DNA of 64,000 bases from SAR116 cluster bacterium AG-390-L20 (lineage in GTDB: Bacteria; Pseudomonadota; Alphaproteobacteria; Puniceispirillales; Marisalimonadaceae). A program made the translations under genes and the position numbers. The notes beneath the pieces are model-generated. The model worked only from the letters and a program-made list of their open reading frames with translations. It had not been told where the DNA came from and ran no database searches. Shown here in pieces: positions 24,879 through 34,137 of this stretch (the first letter of the stretch is position 1; each line of letters starts with the position of its first letter). Where the stretch lies: positions 150,146-214,145 of the forward strand of contig QCHB01000003.1 of NCBI GenBank assembly GCA_003278095.1, in the 5' to 3' direction.

Positions 24879-25475
24879 TTATCTTGCTATATTATGATAG
24901 TTGTCGTTGGGCTCCATTTCAGTTGCAGAAGCTAATCTATTAGTCATGTTAAACAAACCAATTATAGCACTTATATCCCAAATATCTCTATCGGTATATC
25001 CTACTTCTCTTAACTTTGTTCTATCGCTTTCAGATATCTCTGATGGGTCTCTAGTTAACTTTTTAGTAAAATTGAGCAATTCAAGTTGTTTCTCTGGTAG
25101 TTCTGCAGATCTAAAATTTGCAGCTATTCGTTCTCCTAATTGGGGATCATTTGAAAGTTCTCTAACTGCAGACCCATGTGCTACCAAACAGTAGAAACAA
25201 TGGTTTTCAGACGAAACTGTAACTGCAATCATTTCTCTTTCTAATTTTGTTAAACCGGACTCACCTAACATTAAAGAATTATATAATTTAGTAAAACCCT
25301 CAAATTGTTTTGGAAATTTTGCAAATGCAGCAAGTACGTTTGGTATAAAACCGATTTTCTCATTAACAATATTTAAATAATTTTCGACTTGGTCTTCACC
25401 ATCCTTCTCACCGTTGTACTCAAGATTTAATTTTGTTAAATTTTGTTTTTGGCCTTGTTTTAATATATTAGCCAT
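24879..25475 (-). CDS. AhpD-like / carboxymuconolactone decarboxylase family protein (peroxidase-related)
   Basis: All-alpha protein of 198 residues with the AhpD-type redox motif NHCFYCLVAHGSAVRE, giving Cys93, Cys96 and His100. The layout (LTKLEREMIAVTVSSEN before the motif, then RDPSEISESDRTKLREVGYTDRDIWDI after it) is that of the 'uncharacterised peroxidase-related' branch. It would act as a peroxidase or disulfide reductase. It begins one base before the hydratase gene ends on the map and is embedded in the leucine-degradation operon, perhaps to handle peroxide from flavin dehydrogenases; that role is inferred. Confidence 0.82.
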   Translation of the reverse strand: MANILKQGQKQNLTKLNLEYNGEKDGEDQVENYLNIVNEKIGFIPNVLAAFAKFPKQFEGFTKLYNSLMLGESGLTKLEREMIAVTVSSENHCFYCLVAHGSAVRELSNDPQLGERIAANFRSAELPEKQLELLNFTKKLTRDPSEISESDRTKLREVGYTDRDIWDISAIIGLFNMTNRLASATEMEPNDNYHNIAR

Positions 25476-26276
25476 TTATTTCTCCATTATCCAATTTGGT
25501 TTTCTTTTCTCAAAGAATGCATTAATACCTTCAATAGATTCAGGATTTTCCCATACATCTGCAAGGGCTTCAACTGTAAATTTAATAGTATTTTCGTCAA
25601 TTTTAGAAGATAAGTTTCTTACAAGATTTTTTGACGCTTTTACTGCTGAGGGACCATTGATGAGAATAGAATCTGCTTCTTCGTTAATAATGTTGTCTAT
25701 TCTTTCTTGGTTACAAAAAGATTTGATTAATCCTATATTTTTTGCTTCTGGAGGATAAAAGGTACGGGCACTTGTAAATAAATCTATGCCATTACTTGAT
25801 CCAACTTTCGAAATAACATAAGGACTAATTGTAGCTGGTATTAATCCAAGCTTCGCTTCTGTTAAAGCTAACTTAATATTTTCTATAGATATAGCAACAT
25901 CACAAACAGAAATAATACCTATTCCTCCACCAAAAGCGTTTCCTTCTACTTTTGCTATAAGAGGTTTAGGAAATTGGTACATTTTGTATAATAAATCAGC
26001 CAATTTTCGAGCTTCTTCAATTCTTGTTTTTCTGTCTGAAAATATTTGTTCCTTCATCCAGTCTAAATCACCACCAGCGCAAAAAGATTTGCCTTTGGCA
26101 GATATAATCAAAACTTTTGTATTGGGGTCTTCTTTTAATTCATCAAAGCTTTCTGAGAGTTCTTTAATCATCATAGGTGATAAAGCATTATGTTTTTCTG
26201 GTTGATTTAAAATTATTTTAGAAATGCTATTATCACTTTTTTCTATAATGATTGTTTGTTTTTTATTTTTATTCAT
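25476..26276 (-). CDS. liuC: Enoyl-CoA hydratase family, probable methylglutaconyl-CoA hydratase
   Basis: Crotonase-fold enzyme of 266 residues. The oxyanion-hole segments are KGKSFCAGGDLDWM and EGNAFGGGIGIISVCD, and the catalytic region reads FALTEAKLGLIPATISPYV in family terms (here LALTEAKLGLIPATISPYV), where the glutamate is conserved as in AUH/LiuC. It would hydrate 3-methylglutaconyl-CoA to HMG-CoA. Its start overlaps the end of the HMG-CoA lyase gene by eight bases, so it is coupled to it. Assignment to LiuC relies on the surrounding genes; the family alone would not prove it. Confidence 0.85.
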   Translation of the reverse strand: MNKNKKQTIIIEKSDNSISKIILNQPEKHNALSPMMIKELSESFDELKEDPNTKVLIISAKGKSFCAGGDLDWMKEQIFSDRKTRIEEARKLADLLYKMYQFPKPLIAKVEGNAFGGGIGIISVCDVAISIENIKLALTEAKLGLIPATISPYVISKVGSSNGIDLFTSARTFYPPEAKNIGLIKSFCNQERIDNIINEEADSILINGPSAVKASKNLVRNLSSKIDENTIKFTVEALADVWENPESIEGINAFFEKRKPNWIMEK

Positions 26277-27135
26277 AGCTTCCGTGCTCTTTAAGGTTTA
26301 ACGCAATTTTATTACATTCTTTAATTTTTGTGATATTAAGATTAGTCTCATATCCCATTGATAGTAATAAATCATTAACTTTTTCTGTGGAAACATTGCC
26401 TTTCGCCCCTGGTGAATATGGACATCCACCTAGACCACCAACTGAAGAATCAAAAGTTTTAATTCCGTATTCTAAAGAAATTTTTACATTATTTAATGCA
26501 TTTTGAAATGTATCATGAAAATGACCGGCTAATTTATCAGGTGTTAAAAATTGCAAACATTCTGCAATAACTTTTGATGTTTGTTCAGAACTTCCTTTTC
26601 CAGTTGTGTCTCCAAGAGAAACTTCATAACAGCCCATTTTAATTAATTTATTAGCTATTTCTCCAACTTTTTTTGGATCAACATAATTTTCATATGGACA
26701 ATGAGAAATGCAACTAATGTAACCTCTAACAGGAACTTTATTTATCTTAGCTTTTTGGATAATTGGCTTAAATCGATTTAGGCTTGTATTAATATCACAA
26801 TTAGTATTTTTTTTGTTAAATGTCTCTGAAGCGGCGGTAAAAATCGCTACTTCATCCACTTTTGCTTCTAAAGCATTGTCAAATCCTTTCTCGTTAGGGG
26901 TTAACGCGGTATATTTTATTTCCTCTGCTCTATTGATACCTCTGAAAACTTTTAATGCATCAGATAATTGAGGAACCCATTTAGGACTGACAAAGCTAGA
27001 TGTTTCTATTTTTTTAAAACCACAACTAGATAGTTTATTTATAAATTTTATTTTATCTTCAGTAGAAATGAAATTCTTTTCATTTTGAAGCCCATCTCGG
27101 GGACTCATTTCAAAAATATTAATAAAATTGCTCAT
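26269..27135 (-). CDS. liuE: Hydroxymethylglutaryl-CoA lyase
   Basis: Enzyme of 288 residues that splits HMG-CoA to acetoacetate and acetyl-CoA, ending leucine degradation. The metal-binding N-terminal EMSPRDGLQNE, the arginine and aspartate in PRDGLQ, HFHDT in the C-terminal half (AGHFHDTFQNAL) and the catalytic-cysteine loop GGLGGCPYSPGAKGNVSTE are all present. Length fits the bacterial enzyme. It follows the carboxylase alpha subunit by 21 bases and overlaps the hydratase gene by eight. Confidence 0.93.
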   Translation of the reverse strand: MSNFINIFEMSPRDGLQNEKNFISTEDKIKFINKLSSCGFKKIETSSFVSPKWVPQLSDALKVFRGINRAEEIKYTALTPNEKGFDNALEAKVDEVAIFTAASETFNKKNTNCDINTSLNRFKPIIQKAKINKVPVRGYISCISHCPYENYVDPKKVGEIANKLIKMGCYEVSLGDTTGKGSSEQTSKVIAECLQFLTPDKLAGHFHDTFQNALNNVKISLEYGIKTFDSSVGGLGGCPYSPGAKGNVSTEKVNDLLLSMGYETNLNITKIKECNKIALNLKEHGSYE

Positions 27136-27156
27136 TTTTTTAACCGTTGAGACAAT

Positions 27157-29154
27157 TTATTTTTTTAGACTTAAAAGTTTCATTTTTTCAGTAACCTGTT
27201 GGCCATTTTTAACATAAATTTTATTTATGACACCATCACGTGGTGAATTAAGTGAATACTCCATTTTCATTGCTTCTAAATTTAACAAAACGTCACCTTT
27301 TTTCACCTTTGAGTTTTCTCTAATTTTATTAAATTTTATTAGTCCATGCATTGGGGCTATTATATCATCTTCTGAAAATTCTTCGTTGTTTTCTCTAAGC
27401 CTTAAAGAATCTAAGACAATAACTTCATAGGTAATATCTTTAGCGAATATCGTAAAAAATTTATTATTAGTATGTTTATCTATAATTAATTTATAATTAA
27501 TATCTAAATTTTGACTATTTAATTTAGCTTTAAGCGAAGATTTATGTATCTTTACAGAAGTGAATAAATACTTGAGATTATTTACCTTAATTTCATACTC
27601 ATTCATGTTTCTCTGACAAATTTTTAATTGTTGGATTCTATCTTGAATAGTTATATTTAGTGGGTACTCGCTTGGTTTCCACATATACCAATTTGATTGT
27701 TGTTTAAATATAGTTTCATTAAAAACGACAAGCCCAGCAAGAGCTACGTAATATGGATCATACTCATTATCGATAAAGTCCTTTATATTACTTTCTACAA
27801 ATTTAGTATCAATATTTCCTTTAATGAAATTTTTATTAGTAATTAATTTTTTAAGCAAATTTAAATTTGTTCTTATACCTCCAATTTCAACATCAATAAG
27901 AAAATTCTCAAGGTATTTGATCGCTTCATTTCTATCTTTCCCAAATGAAATAATTTTTGCAATCATTGGGTCATAAAATGGAGTAATAAAATCTCCTTCT
28001 TGAGTACCTGTTTCTACAATACAGTTTGGATGTTTCAACATTTTTGGAAAATTAAGATGATGTATTAAGCCACTTTGAGGTAAAAAATTATTATTTACAT
28101 TTTCTGCATATAATCTTGCTTCAATGGACCATCCCTTTAAAATTATATCTTTTTGTGATTTAGAGATTTTGTTGCCGTTAGCAATTTCAAGTTGCCATGT
28201 AATTAAGTCAGTTGAAGTTACAGCCTCAGTGACTGAGTGTTCAACTTGTATCCTTGTATTCATTTCCATAAAATAGATTTTATTTTTATTAATGCCGTTT
28301 TCAATATCAGCAATAAATTCTATAGTGCCTGCTCCTTCATATTTAATTGATCTAGCTGCTTTCACAGATAAATCACCTAAAAAGGTTCTAATATCATTAT
28401 TTAATTCTGGACAAGGGGCTTCTTCTATTATTTTTTGTTGGCGTCTTTGTAATGAGCAATCTCTGTCAAATAGATGAATTACATTACCATACTTGTCACC
28501 AAAAATTTGTATCTCAATATGACGTGCCTTTGAAATATACTTTTCAAGCAAACAGTTTTTATCCTTAAAATTTGTTTTTGCCTCACTGGTAGCTTCTTCT
28601 AGTGCAGACAAAAATTTATTTGAAGTTTCAGCTACCCTCATGCCTCTACCACCACCACCGGCACGGGCTTTTATTAATATTGGATAACCAATTTTTTTAG
28701 CAGTTTGCTCTAGAAAGTTTTTGTCTTGAATTTTCCCGTGGTATCCTGGAACAACTGGAACTCCTGCTTTTTCCATAATTAATTTAGCTTTATCCTTTTC
28801 ACCCATATTTCTGACAATTTTGCTGCTAGGGCCTATAAAGATAAGGTTATTATTTTCAACCATTTTTACAAAATCAGCATTTTCAGATAGGAGTCCATAA
28901 CCTGGATGAATCGCGTTAATTTTATATTTTTTGCAAATTTTAATAATTACGTCACTATTCATATAAGTTTCGGAAACTAATGACCCTGGTATGTTGATTG
29001 CTTCATCTGCAAGCTTTGTGTGCAAACAGTTGATATCTTCATCAGAATAAATTGCAACAGTAGGAATCTTCATTTTTCTTGCACATCTTATAATTTTACA
29101 GGCAATTTCACCCCGATTTGCAATTAATAGTTTTTTTATTTTTGGAATAGGCAT
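27157..29154 (-). CDS. liuD: Methylcrotonyl-CoA carboxylase, biotin-containing alpha subunit
   Basis: Biotin-dependent carboxylase subunit of 665 residues. The biotin carboxylase domain (about 1-450) starts KLLIANRGEIACKIIR and has the ATP-grasp glycine loop ARAGGGGRGMR and EMNTRIQVEHSVTE; a middle domain follows, and the biotinyl domain ends with LNLEAMKMEYS, where Lys630 is the biotin attachment site. With the beta subunit encoded directly upstream it carboxylates 3-methylcrotonyl-CoA. Other biotin carboxylases such as the acetyl/propionyl type share these motifs; the choice of methylcrotonyl relies on the operon. Confidence 0.92.
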   Translation of the reverse strand: MPIPKIKKLLIANRGEIACKIIRCARKMKIPTVAIYSDEDINCLHTKLADEAINIPGSLVSETYMNSDVIIKICKKYKINAIHPGYGLLSENADFVKMVENNNLIFIGPSSKIVRNMGEKDKAKLIMEKAGVPVVPGYHGKIQDKNFLEQTAKKIGYPILIKARAGGGGRGMRVAETSNKFLSALEEATSEAKTNFKDKNCLLEKYISKARHIEIQIFGDKYGNVIHLFDRDCSLQRRQQKIIEEAPCPELNNDIRTFLGDLSVKAARSIKYEGAGTIEFIADIENGINKNKIYFMEMNTRIQVEHSVTEAVTSTDLITWQLEIANGNKISKSQKDIILKGWSIEARLYAENVNNNFLPQSGLIHHLNFPKMLKHPNCIVETGTQEGDFITPFYDPMIAKIISFGKDRNEAIKYLENFLIDVEIGGIRTNLNLLKKLITNKNFIKGNIDTKFVESNIKDFIDNEYDPYYVALAGLVVFNETIFKQQSNWYMWKPSEYPLNITIQDRIQQLKICQRNMNEYEIKVNNLKYLFTSVKIHKSSLKAKLNSQNLDINYKLIIDKHTNNKFFTIFAKDITYEVIVLDSLRLRENNEEFSEDDIIAPMHGLIKFNKIRENSKVKKGDVLLNLEAMKMEYSLNSPRDGVINKIYVKNGQQVTEKMKLLSLKK

Positions 29155-29165
29155 TTTATATCTTA

Positions 29166-30770
29166 CTACATTCTAAAAATACCAAATTTGGTGTCTTCAA
29201 TACTATGATTCATTGTAACTTTTATACTCGCAGCCAAAATATCACGAGTTTTGGAAGGATCTATAATCCCATCATCCCACATACGAGCAGAGGCATATAA
29301 AGGGTGTGACTGATTTTTAAATTGTTCTAAGATTGGCTGTTTAAATTTATCTTCAATTTTTTTATTCCATTCACCATTATTTTTAAGTGTATTATTCTTT
29401 TTTAATTGAGCTAAAACACTTGCAGCTTGCTCACCACCCATTACTGATATTCTTGAACAAGGCCACGTCCATAAAAATCTTGGTGCAAAAGCTCTGCCGC
29501 ACATTCCATAATTACCTGCTCCAAAGCTACCTCCTATTAAGAGAGTAATTTTTGGGACTTTAGAAGTTGCAACTGCGTTAACTAATTTCGCGCCATTTTT
29601 TGCAATGCCTCCATGTTCTGCATTTTCTCCCACCATGAAGCCAGTGATATTTTGTAAAAAAATTAATGGAATTTTTCTTTGACTACATAATGAAATAAAA
29701 TGTGTACCTTTCAAAGCGCTGTCAGAAAACAAAACTCCGTTATTAGCTATTACACCGCAAGTTTGACCTTTTAATTTTGCAAAACCAGTTACTAAAGTTT
29801 TACCAAAATTATGTTTAAATTCGTCAAATTCAGATCCATCAAAAATTCTCATTATTATTTCTTTAACGTCATAAGATGTTTTGTTATCTGCGGGGACTAT
29901 TCCTAAAAGTTCTTGAGGATCATAAAGTGGTAGTTCAAAATTTGAAAGATTTTCATTCTTCTTTTTTATATTTAAGTTTTTTACACATTGTCTGGCTATA
30001 GCTAGAGCATGTTCATCATTATCAGCAAGATAATCGGCAACACCAGAAATTTTAGTATGAACCTCGCCTCCACCAAGATTTTCTGCATTAGTTAATTCGC
30101 CTGTTGCAGCTTTAACTAATGGAGGGCCTGCTAAAAAAATAGTTCCTTGATTTTTTACGATTATAGTTTCGTCTGACATTGCCGGGACATAGGCTCCACC
30201 TGCTGTACAACTTCCCATAACAACTGCGATTTGAGGTATACTTTTTGAGGACATGTTGGCTTGATTAAAAAAAATTCTTCCAAAGTGTTCTCTATCAGCA
30301 AAAACTTCATCTTGGTTTGGTAAGTTTGCCCCGCCGGAATCAACCAAGTAAATACAAGGTAATTTATTTTCCAGAGCTACTTCTTGAGCCCGAAGATGTT
30401 TTTTTACAGTTATAGGATAGTAGGTTCCTCCCTTAACAGTTGAGTCATTACATATAACCATTACGTCTATACCATGGATTTGACCTACTCCAGTGATTAT
30501 TCCACCAGAAGGACAAGCATTGTCGTACATATTATAACTTGCAGTTAACCCTATTTCTAAAAATGAACTTCCTGGATCTAAAAGCTTTGATACCCTATGT
30601 CTAGGTAACATTTTCCCCCGTTTTTGATGGCGCTCATTTAATTTGTGACCGCCACCGTTCATTGCAAAATCAACAGCTTCTCGGGTTAATTTAAGATCAA
30701 CTTCGAGTTTATTTTTATTTTCTTGAAAGTTTGTACCTTTTACGTTTATTTGAGATTTTAGTTTTGTCAT
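29166..30770 (-). CDS. liuB: Methylcrotonyl-CoA carboxylase, beta (carboxyltransferase) subunit
   Basis: Carboxyltransferase subunit of 534 residues. It has the N-terminal [18 protein letters not shown], the oxyanion segments [16 protein letters not shown] and [11 protein letters not shown], and the C-terminal [16 protein letters not shown], all typical of MCC beta and its relatives. It would transfer carboxyl from biotin to 3-methylcrotonyl-CoA. The gene begins one base after the isovaleryl-CoA dehydrogenase stop and ends 11 bases before the alpha subunit start, so the three are in one transcript. Confidence 0.93.
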   Translation of the reverse strand: MTKLKSQINVKGTNFQENKNKLEVDLKLTREAVDFAMNGGGHKLNERHQKRGKMLPRHRVSKLLDPGSSFLEIGLTASYNMYDNACPSGGIITGVGQIHGIDVMVICNDSTVKGGTYYPITVKKHLRAQEVALENKLPCIYLVDSGGANLPNQDEVFADREHFGRIFFNQANMSSKSIPQIAVVMGSCTAGGAYVPAMSDETIIVKNQGTIFLAGPPLVKAATGELTNAENLGGGEVHTKISGVADYLADNDEHALAIARQCVKNLNIKKKNENLSNFELPLYDPQELLGIVPADNKTSYDVKEIIMRIFDGSEFDEFKHNFGKTLVTGFAKLKGQTCGVIANNGVLFSDSALKGTHFISLCSQRKIPLIFLQNITGFMVGENAEHGGIAKNGAKLVNAVATSKVPKITLLIGGSFGAGNYGMCGRAFAPRFLWTWPCSRISVMGGEQAASVLAQLKKNNTLKNNGEWNKKIEDKFKQPILEQFKNQSHPLYASARMWDDGIIDPSKTRDILAASIKVTMNHSIEDTKFGIFRM

Positions 30771-31937
30771 CTATATAGTTTCCGAAAACAATTCTCTACC
30801 AATCAACATTCTTCTAATTTCGGAAGTCCCTGCTCCAATTTCGTACAATTTAGCGTCCCTAAGCAATCTTCCAGCTGAAAAATCATTAGTATATCCATTT
30901 CCTCCTAGTGCCTGAATTGCTTCAAGAGCGATTTGAGTGGCTTTTTCTGCAGAATACAAAATACAACCAGCAGCATCTTTTCTAGTAGTTTCTCCTCTGT
31001 CACATGCTTTAGCCACTTCATAAACATAAGATCTACAAGCGTTCATAGTCGTATACATGTCAGCTATTTTTCCTTGCATTATTTGAAATTCACCAATTGA
31101 CTTTCCAAATTGTTTTCTTTCATGAATGTATGGAACAACTACATCCATTGCCGCTGCCATAATTCCCAAAGGTCCTGCAGCAAGAACAACCCTTTCATAG
31201 TCCAAGCCGCTCATTAAAACAGCTGCTCCATTTCCTTCTTCACCTAAAATATTTTCTTCAGGAACAGGACAGTTTTCAAAAATAAGTTCAGCAGTATTAG
31301 AACCTCTCATGCCTAATTTATCTAACTTTTTTCCAGTAGAAAAACCTGTCATAGTTTTTTCTATTATAAAAGCTGTTATACCTTTAGACCCTTTGGAGGG
31401 ATTAGTTTTTGCATATACTACTAAAGTATCAGCATCGGGCCCATTGGTAATCCACATTTTTGATCCATTAAGTAAATATGTTTTATTACCTTGTTTCTCT
31501 GCATGAAGAGACATTGAAACAACATCAGATCCAGAACCACTTTCACTCATAGCTAGGGCTCCAACCTTTTTGCCAGAACAAAGCTCAGGTAAATATTTTT
31601 GTTTTTGTTCCTCATTTCCATTTCTATTAATTTGATTTACACATAAGTTTGAAAAAGCGCCATATGAAAGGCCTACTGAAGCACTTGCCCTACTTATTTC
31701 TTCTATGGCAATACAATGTGCTAAATAACTCATGTCACTACCACCATACTCTGATGATGCAGTAATTCCTAATAAACCAAGGTCACCAAACTTCCTCCAC
31801 AGATGATCAGGAAAAGAGTTTTCTTTATCAATTTGATTTGCAATTGGAGCTATTTCATTTTGTGCAAACTTATAAACAGTATCTCTTAATACTTCATTAT
31901 CCTTACCAATAGAAAAGTTCATTGAATGAAAAAACAT
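30771..31937 (-). CDS. liuA: Isovaleryl-CoA dehydrogenase
   Basis: Acyl-CoA dehydrogenase of 388 residues, the first step of leucine degradation after transamination and decarboxylation. The FAD segments [18 protein letters not shown] and [17 protein letters not shown] and the C-terminal [35 protein letters not shown] are all typical. The isovaleryl-type catalytic glutamate, in the middle of the protein rather than the C-terminus, likely lies in the [16 protein letters not shown] segment. Gene order (carboxylase beta next) supports the assignment. It is the first gene of the operon running from 31937 to 22482. Confidence 0.93.
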   Translation of the reverse strand: MFFHSMNFSIGKDNEVLRDTVYKFAQNEIAPIANQIDKENSFPDHLWRKFGDLGLLGITASSEYGGSDMSYLAHCIAIEEISRASASVGLSYGAFSNLCVNQINRNGNEEQKQKYLPELCSGKKVGALAMSESGSGSDVVSMSLHAEKQGNKTYLLNGSKMWITNGPDADTLVVYAKTNPSKGSKGITAFIIEKTMTGFSTGKKLDKLGMRGSNTAELIFENCPVPEENILGEEGNGAAVLMSGLDYERVVLAAGPLGIMAAAMDVVVPYIHERKQFGKSIGEFQIMQGKIADMYTTMNACRSYVYEVAKACDRGETTRKDAAGCILYSAEKATQIALEAIQALGGNGYTNDFSAGRLLRDAKLYEIGAGTSEIRRMLIGRELFSETI

Positions 31938-32007
31938 ATAAATAAAGCCCCTTTAACAAATTATATTAGATTAAAACATAACTTTATTTTATTAACACGT
32001 ATAAATT

Positions 32008-32463
32008 TTATTTAAATTGTTTTGATGCTCTTTCTTTTGCTTCAGCACTTTCTATACCAGAAATATATAATAGGCCGTTCATACGACGCATCAGATTAGC
32101 TTCAAAATCATCAACTACTCCATCTGATAATATTACACCCCACATCATTTCTATTACTTCAATTCTTTCATTGTGGTTCATTTCATTTAAAATTATTTTT
32201 ATTTGAGAAAATATTTCAACGCGCTCATCACTATTTTCTAAAGTTTTTTTAATGTTCTCCTCAGCCTCGATTTGTGTGAAGTTAAATTTTTTAATTAATA
32301 AATTTTTGATGTAACCGATTTCAACTTTCTCAGTCTCTCCGTCAATTTGACACGCTTCTAGCAATAAGACTATTACTGCTTGAATATCTTCTCCCTGGTA
32401 TTCATCTTCTTTTTTATCTTTAGAAGTAACTTTTTGAATGGCAGCTTTTAAATTTGAAAACAT
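32008..32463 (-). CDS. TerB-family (tellurite-resistance-like) protein
   Basis: Acidic helical protein of 151 residues with the TerB-type repeats: IQAVIVLLLEACQIDGETEKVEIGYIKNLL and MMWGVILSDGVVDDFEANLMRRM, where the D-G-x-x acid pairs resemble metal-binding TerB helices. Small alphaproteobacterial members of this family are common and of unknown function; tellurite resistance need not be involved. It is a single gene 71 bases downstream of the liu operon start on the minus strand side, divergent from the glutamate dehydrogenase gene. Confidence 0.8.
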   Translation of the reverse strand: MFSNLKAAIQKVTSKDKKEDEYQGEDIQAVIVLLLEACQIDGETEKVEIGYIKNLLIKKFNFTQIEAEENIKKTLENSDERVEIFSQIKIILNEMNHNERIEVIEMMWGVILSDGVVDDFEANLMRRMNGLLYISGIESAEAKERASKQFK

Positions 32464-32645
32464 ATTCTTTCCTAACTATTAGAAACCTATTTAGGTATTT
32501 GTATTTTTATACAAGATCTTAAAATGAATAAAATTTAATTTTTTTCAAGTTTAAAATAGCTAAGTCTTACTCCTTTTAACTTTTTTCTTTTTATGTAAAG
32601 GTTATTTTTGGGTTTTTATATGTTTTTTAAACTTAGTAAAGGGGG

Positions 32646-32661
32646 CAATCCGCAAGGGTTG
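32646..32661 (+). promoter_or_regulatory. GNRA-loop hairpin in the gdh ribosome-binding region
   Basis: CAATCC, loop GCAA and GGGTTG form a 6-bp stem with a GNRA tetraloop 8 to 23 bases before the gdh ATG. The 3' arm contains the GGG that may serve as ribosome-binding site, and a GGGGG lies just before the 5' arm. Such a hairpin can limit or gate translation. The element is seen; the control role is inferred. Confidence 0.45.
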
Positions 32662-32668
32662 AAAAATA

Positions 32669-34090
32669 ATGGCGAGCAATGCATTCCTAAATTCAATTGA
32701 AGTTAATTTTAAAAAAGCAACTCGATATATTCAAAAAACTGAAGGGTCAGAAGCTTTTTCAGAAGATTTAGCTAACCAAATAATGTTGGCAAATGCTACT
32801 TACGTAGTTAGATTTGGCGTAAGGTTAAGAGGTACAGTTCATACATTTACTGGTTTTCGTTCAGTTCACTCTGATCACTTTGAACCTGTAAAAGGCGGTA
32901 TTAGATATGACTTAGCTGTAAACCAAGAGGAAGTTGAAGCTTTAGCTGCATTGATGACTTATAAATGTGCTTTAGTTGAAGTTCCTTTTGGTGGCTCCAA
33001 AGGTGGCCTAATAATTAACATAAAAAAATGGTCTGCAGAAGAGTTAGAAAGAATAACAAGACGTTTCACTCAAGAATTGGCTAAAAGAGACTTAATACAC
33101 CCATCCCAAAACGTGCCAGCTCCTGATGTTGGTACTGGAGAACGTGAAATGGCGTGGATGGCAGATGAGTATCGTAGGCTAAATCCTACAGATCTCAATG
33201 CGTGGGCTTGTGTTACTGGAAAGCCTGTAAATAAAGGAGGTATTTCTGGAAGAACTGAGGCTACTGGAAGGGGCGTGAAGTTTGCTCTGAAAGCATTTTT
33301 TCAAAACGATAATGATGTCAAAAAAACAGGTTTGAAACCTGGATTAAAAGGGAAAAGAATAATTGTACAAGGACTGGGGAACGTTGGGTATTATGCAGCA
33401 AAATTTTTGTCCAATGAGGATGGTGCAAAAATTACACACGTAATTGAACGCGACGGATCAATTGTTAATCATGAGGGAATAGACATTTCATCTTTGAAAA
33501 AACATCTTCTTGAAAAAGGTACAATCAAGGATTTTAATGGTTTTATTAAGGCTGGAGCTGAAATACTAGAGGAAGAAGCAGATATTTTGATACCAGCAGC
33601 TATGGAATTAGTTATTAATGAAGAAAATGCTAATCGTATTAAAGTACCTCTCATTGTAGAAGCTGCAAATGGCCCCGTATCATCAAGTGCTGATGAGATA
33701 CTAAACAAACGAGGTGTAATAATTATTCCAGATTTATACGCTAATGCAGGAGGTGTTACAGTAAGCTATTTTGAATGGATTAAAAATTTAAGCAGAATAA
33801 GGTTGGGGAGATTACAAAGAAGGGCTCAAGAAAATCAAGTTTCTACACTTATTAATGGAATTGAAAGCATTACAGGAAAAGAATTTCCTTCGGAATTTAA
33901 ATCACAATCTATTCAGGGCTTATCTGAATTAGATCTGGTTCGATCTGGATTAGAAGATACCATGATAGAAACATATAATGTTATTAGTAAAATGTGGAAC
34001 TCTAATGAAAATATACCAGATCTAAGGACAGCAGCAATGATGGTTTCCATTAAAAGAATAGCACAAAGTTATAGCTCTCTAGGGATATAA
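32669..34090 (+). CDS. gdhA: Glutamate dehydrogenase (Glu/Leu/Phe/Val dehydrogenase family)
   Basis: Oxidoreductase of 473 residues interconverting 2-oxoglutarate plus ammonium and glutamate. The substrate-binding core PVKGGIRYDLAVNQEEVEAL, catalytic lysine in FGGSKGG, and the NAD(P) fold VQGLGNVGYYAAKF are clear; NVPAPDVGTGEREMAWM is the typical glutamate-type loop. Length is slightly above the 420-residue class owing to a C-terminal extension. It is convergent with amtB, with a shared terminator between, which links ammonium uptake and assimilation. The 5' leader has a GNRA hairpin near its ribosome-binding site. Coenzyme preference is not assigned. Confidence 0.93.
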   Translation: MASNAFLNSIEVNFKKATRYIQKTEGSEAFSEDLANQIMLANATYVVRFGVRLRGTVHTFTGFRSVHSDHFEPVKGGIRYDLAVNQEEVEALAALMTYKCALVEVPFGGSKGGLIINIKKWSAEELERITRRFTQELAKRDLIHPSQNVPAPDVGTGEREMAWMADEYRRLNPTDLNAWACVTGKPVNKGGISGRTEATGRGVKFALKAFFQNDNDVKKTGLKPGLKGKRIIVQGLGNVGYYAAKFLSNEDGAKITHVIERDGSIVNHEGIDISSLKKHLLEKGTIKDFNGFIKAGAEILEEEADILIPAAMELVINEENANRIKVPLIVEAANGPVSSSADEILNKRGVIIIPDLYANAGGVTVSYFEWIKNLSRIRLGRLQRRAQENQVSTLINGIESITGKEFPSEFKSQSIQGLSELDLVRSGLEDTMIETYNVISKMWNSNENIPDLRTAAMMVSIKRIAQSYSSLGI

Positions 34091-34117
34091 AAAAAGGAGG
34101 AAATTTTCCTCCTTTTT
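34091..34117. terminator. Bidirectional rho-independent terminator between gdhA and amtB
   Basis: AAAAAGGAGGAAA and TTTCCTCCTTTTT flank a single central T, giving a 13-bp stem with A-run and U-run ends, so it can terminate both the gdhA transcript and the convergent amtB transcript. It begins right after the gdhA stop. Confidence 0.9.
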
Positions 34118-34137
34118 ATGTTATTTGATTGATTTAC

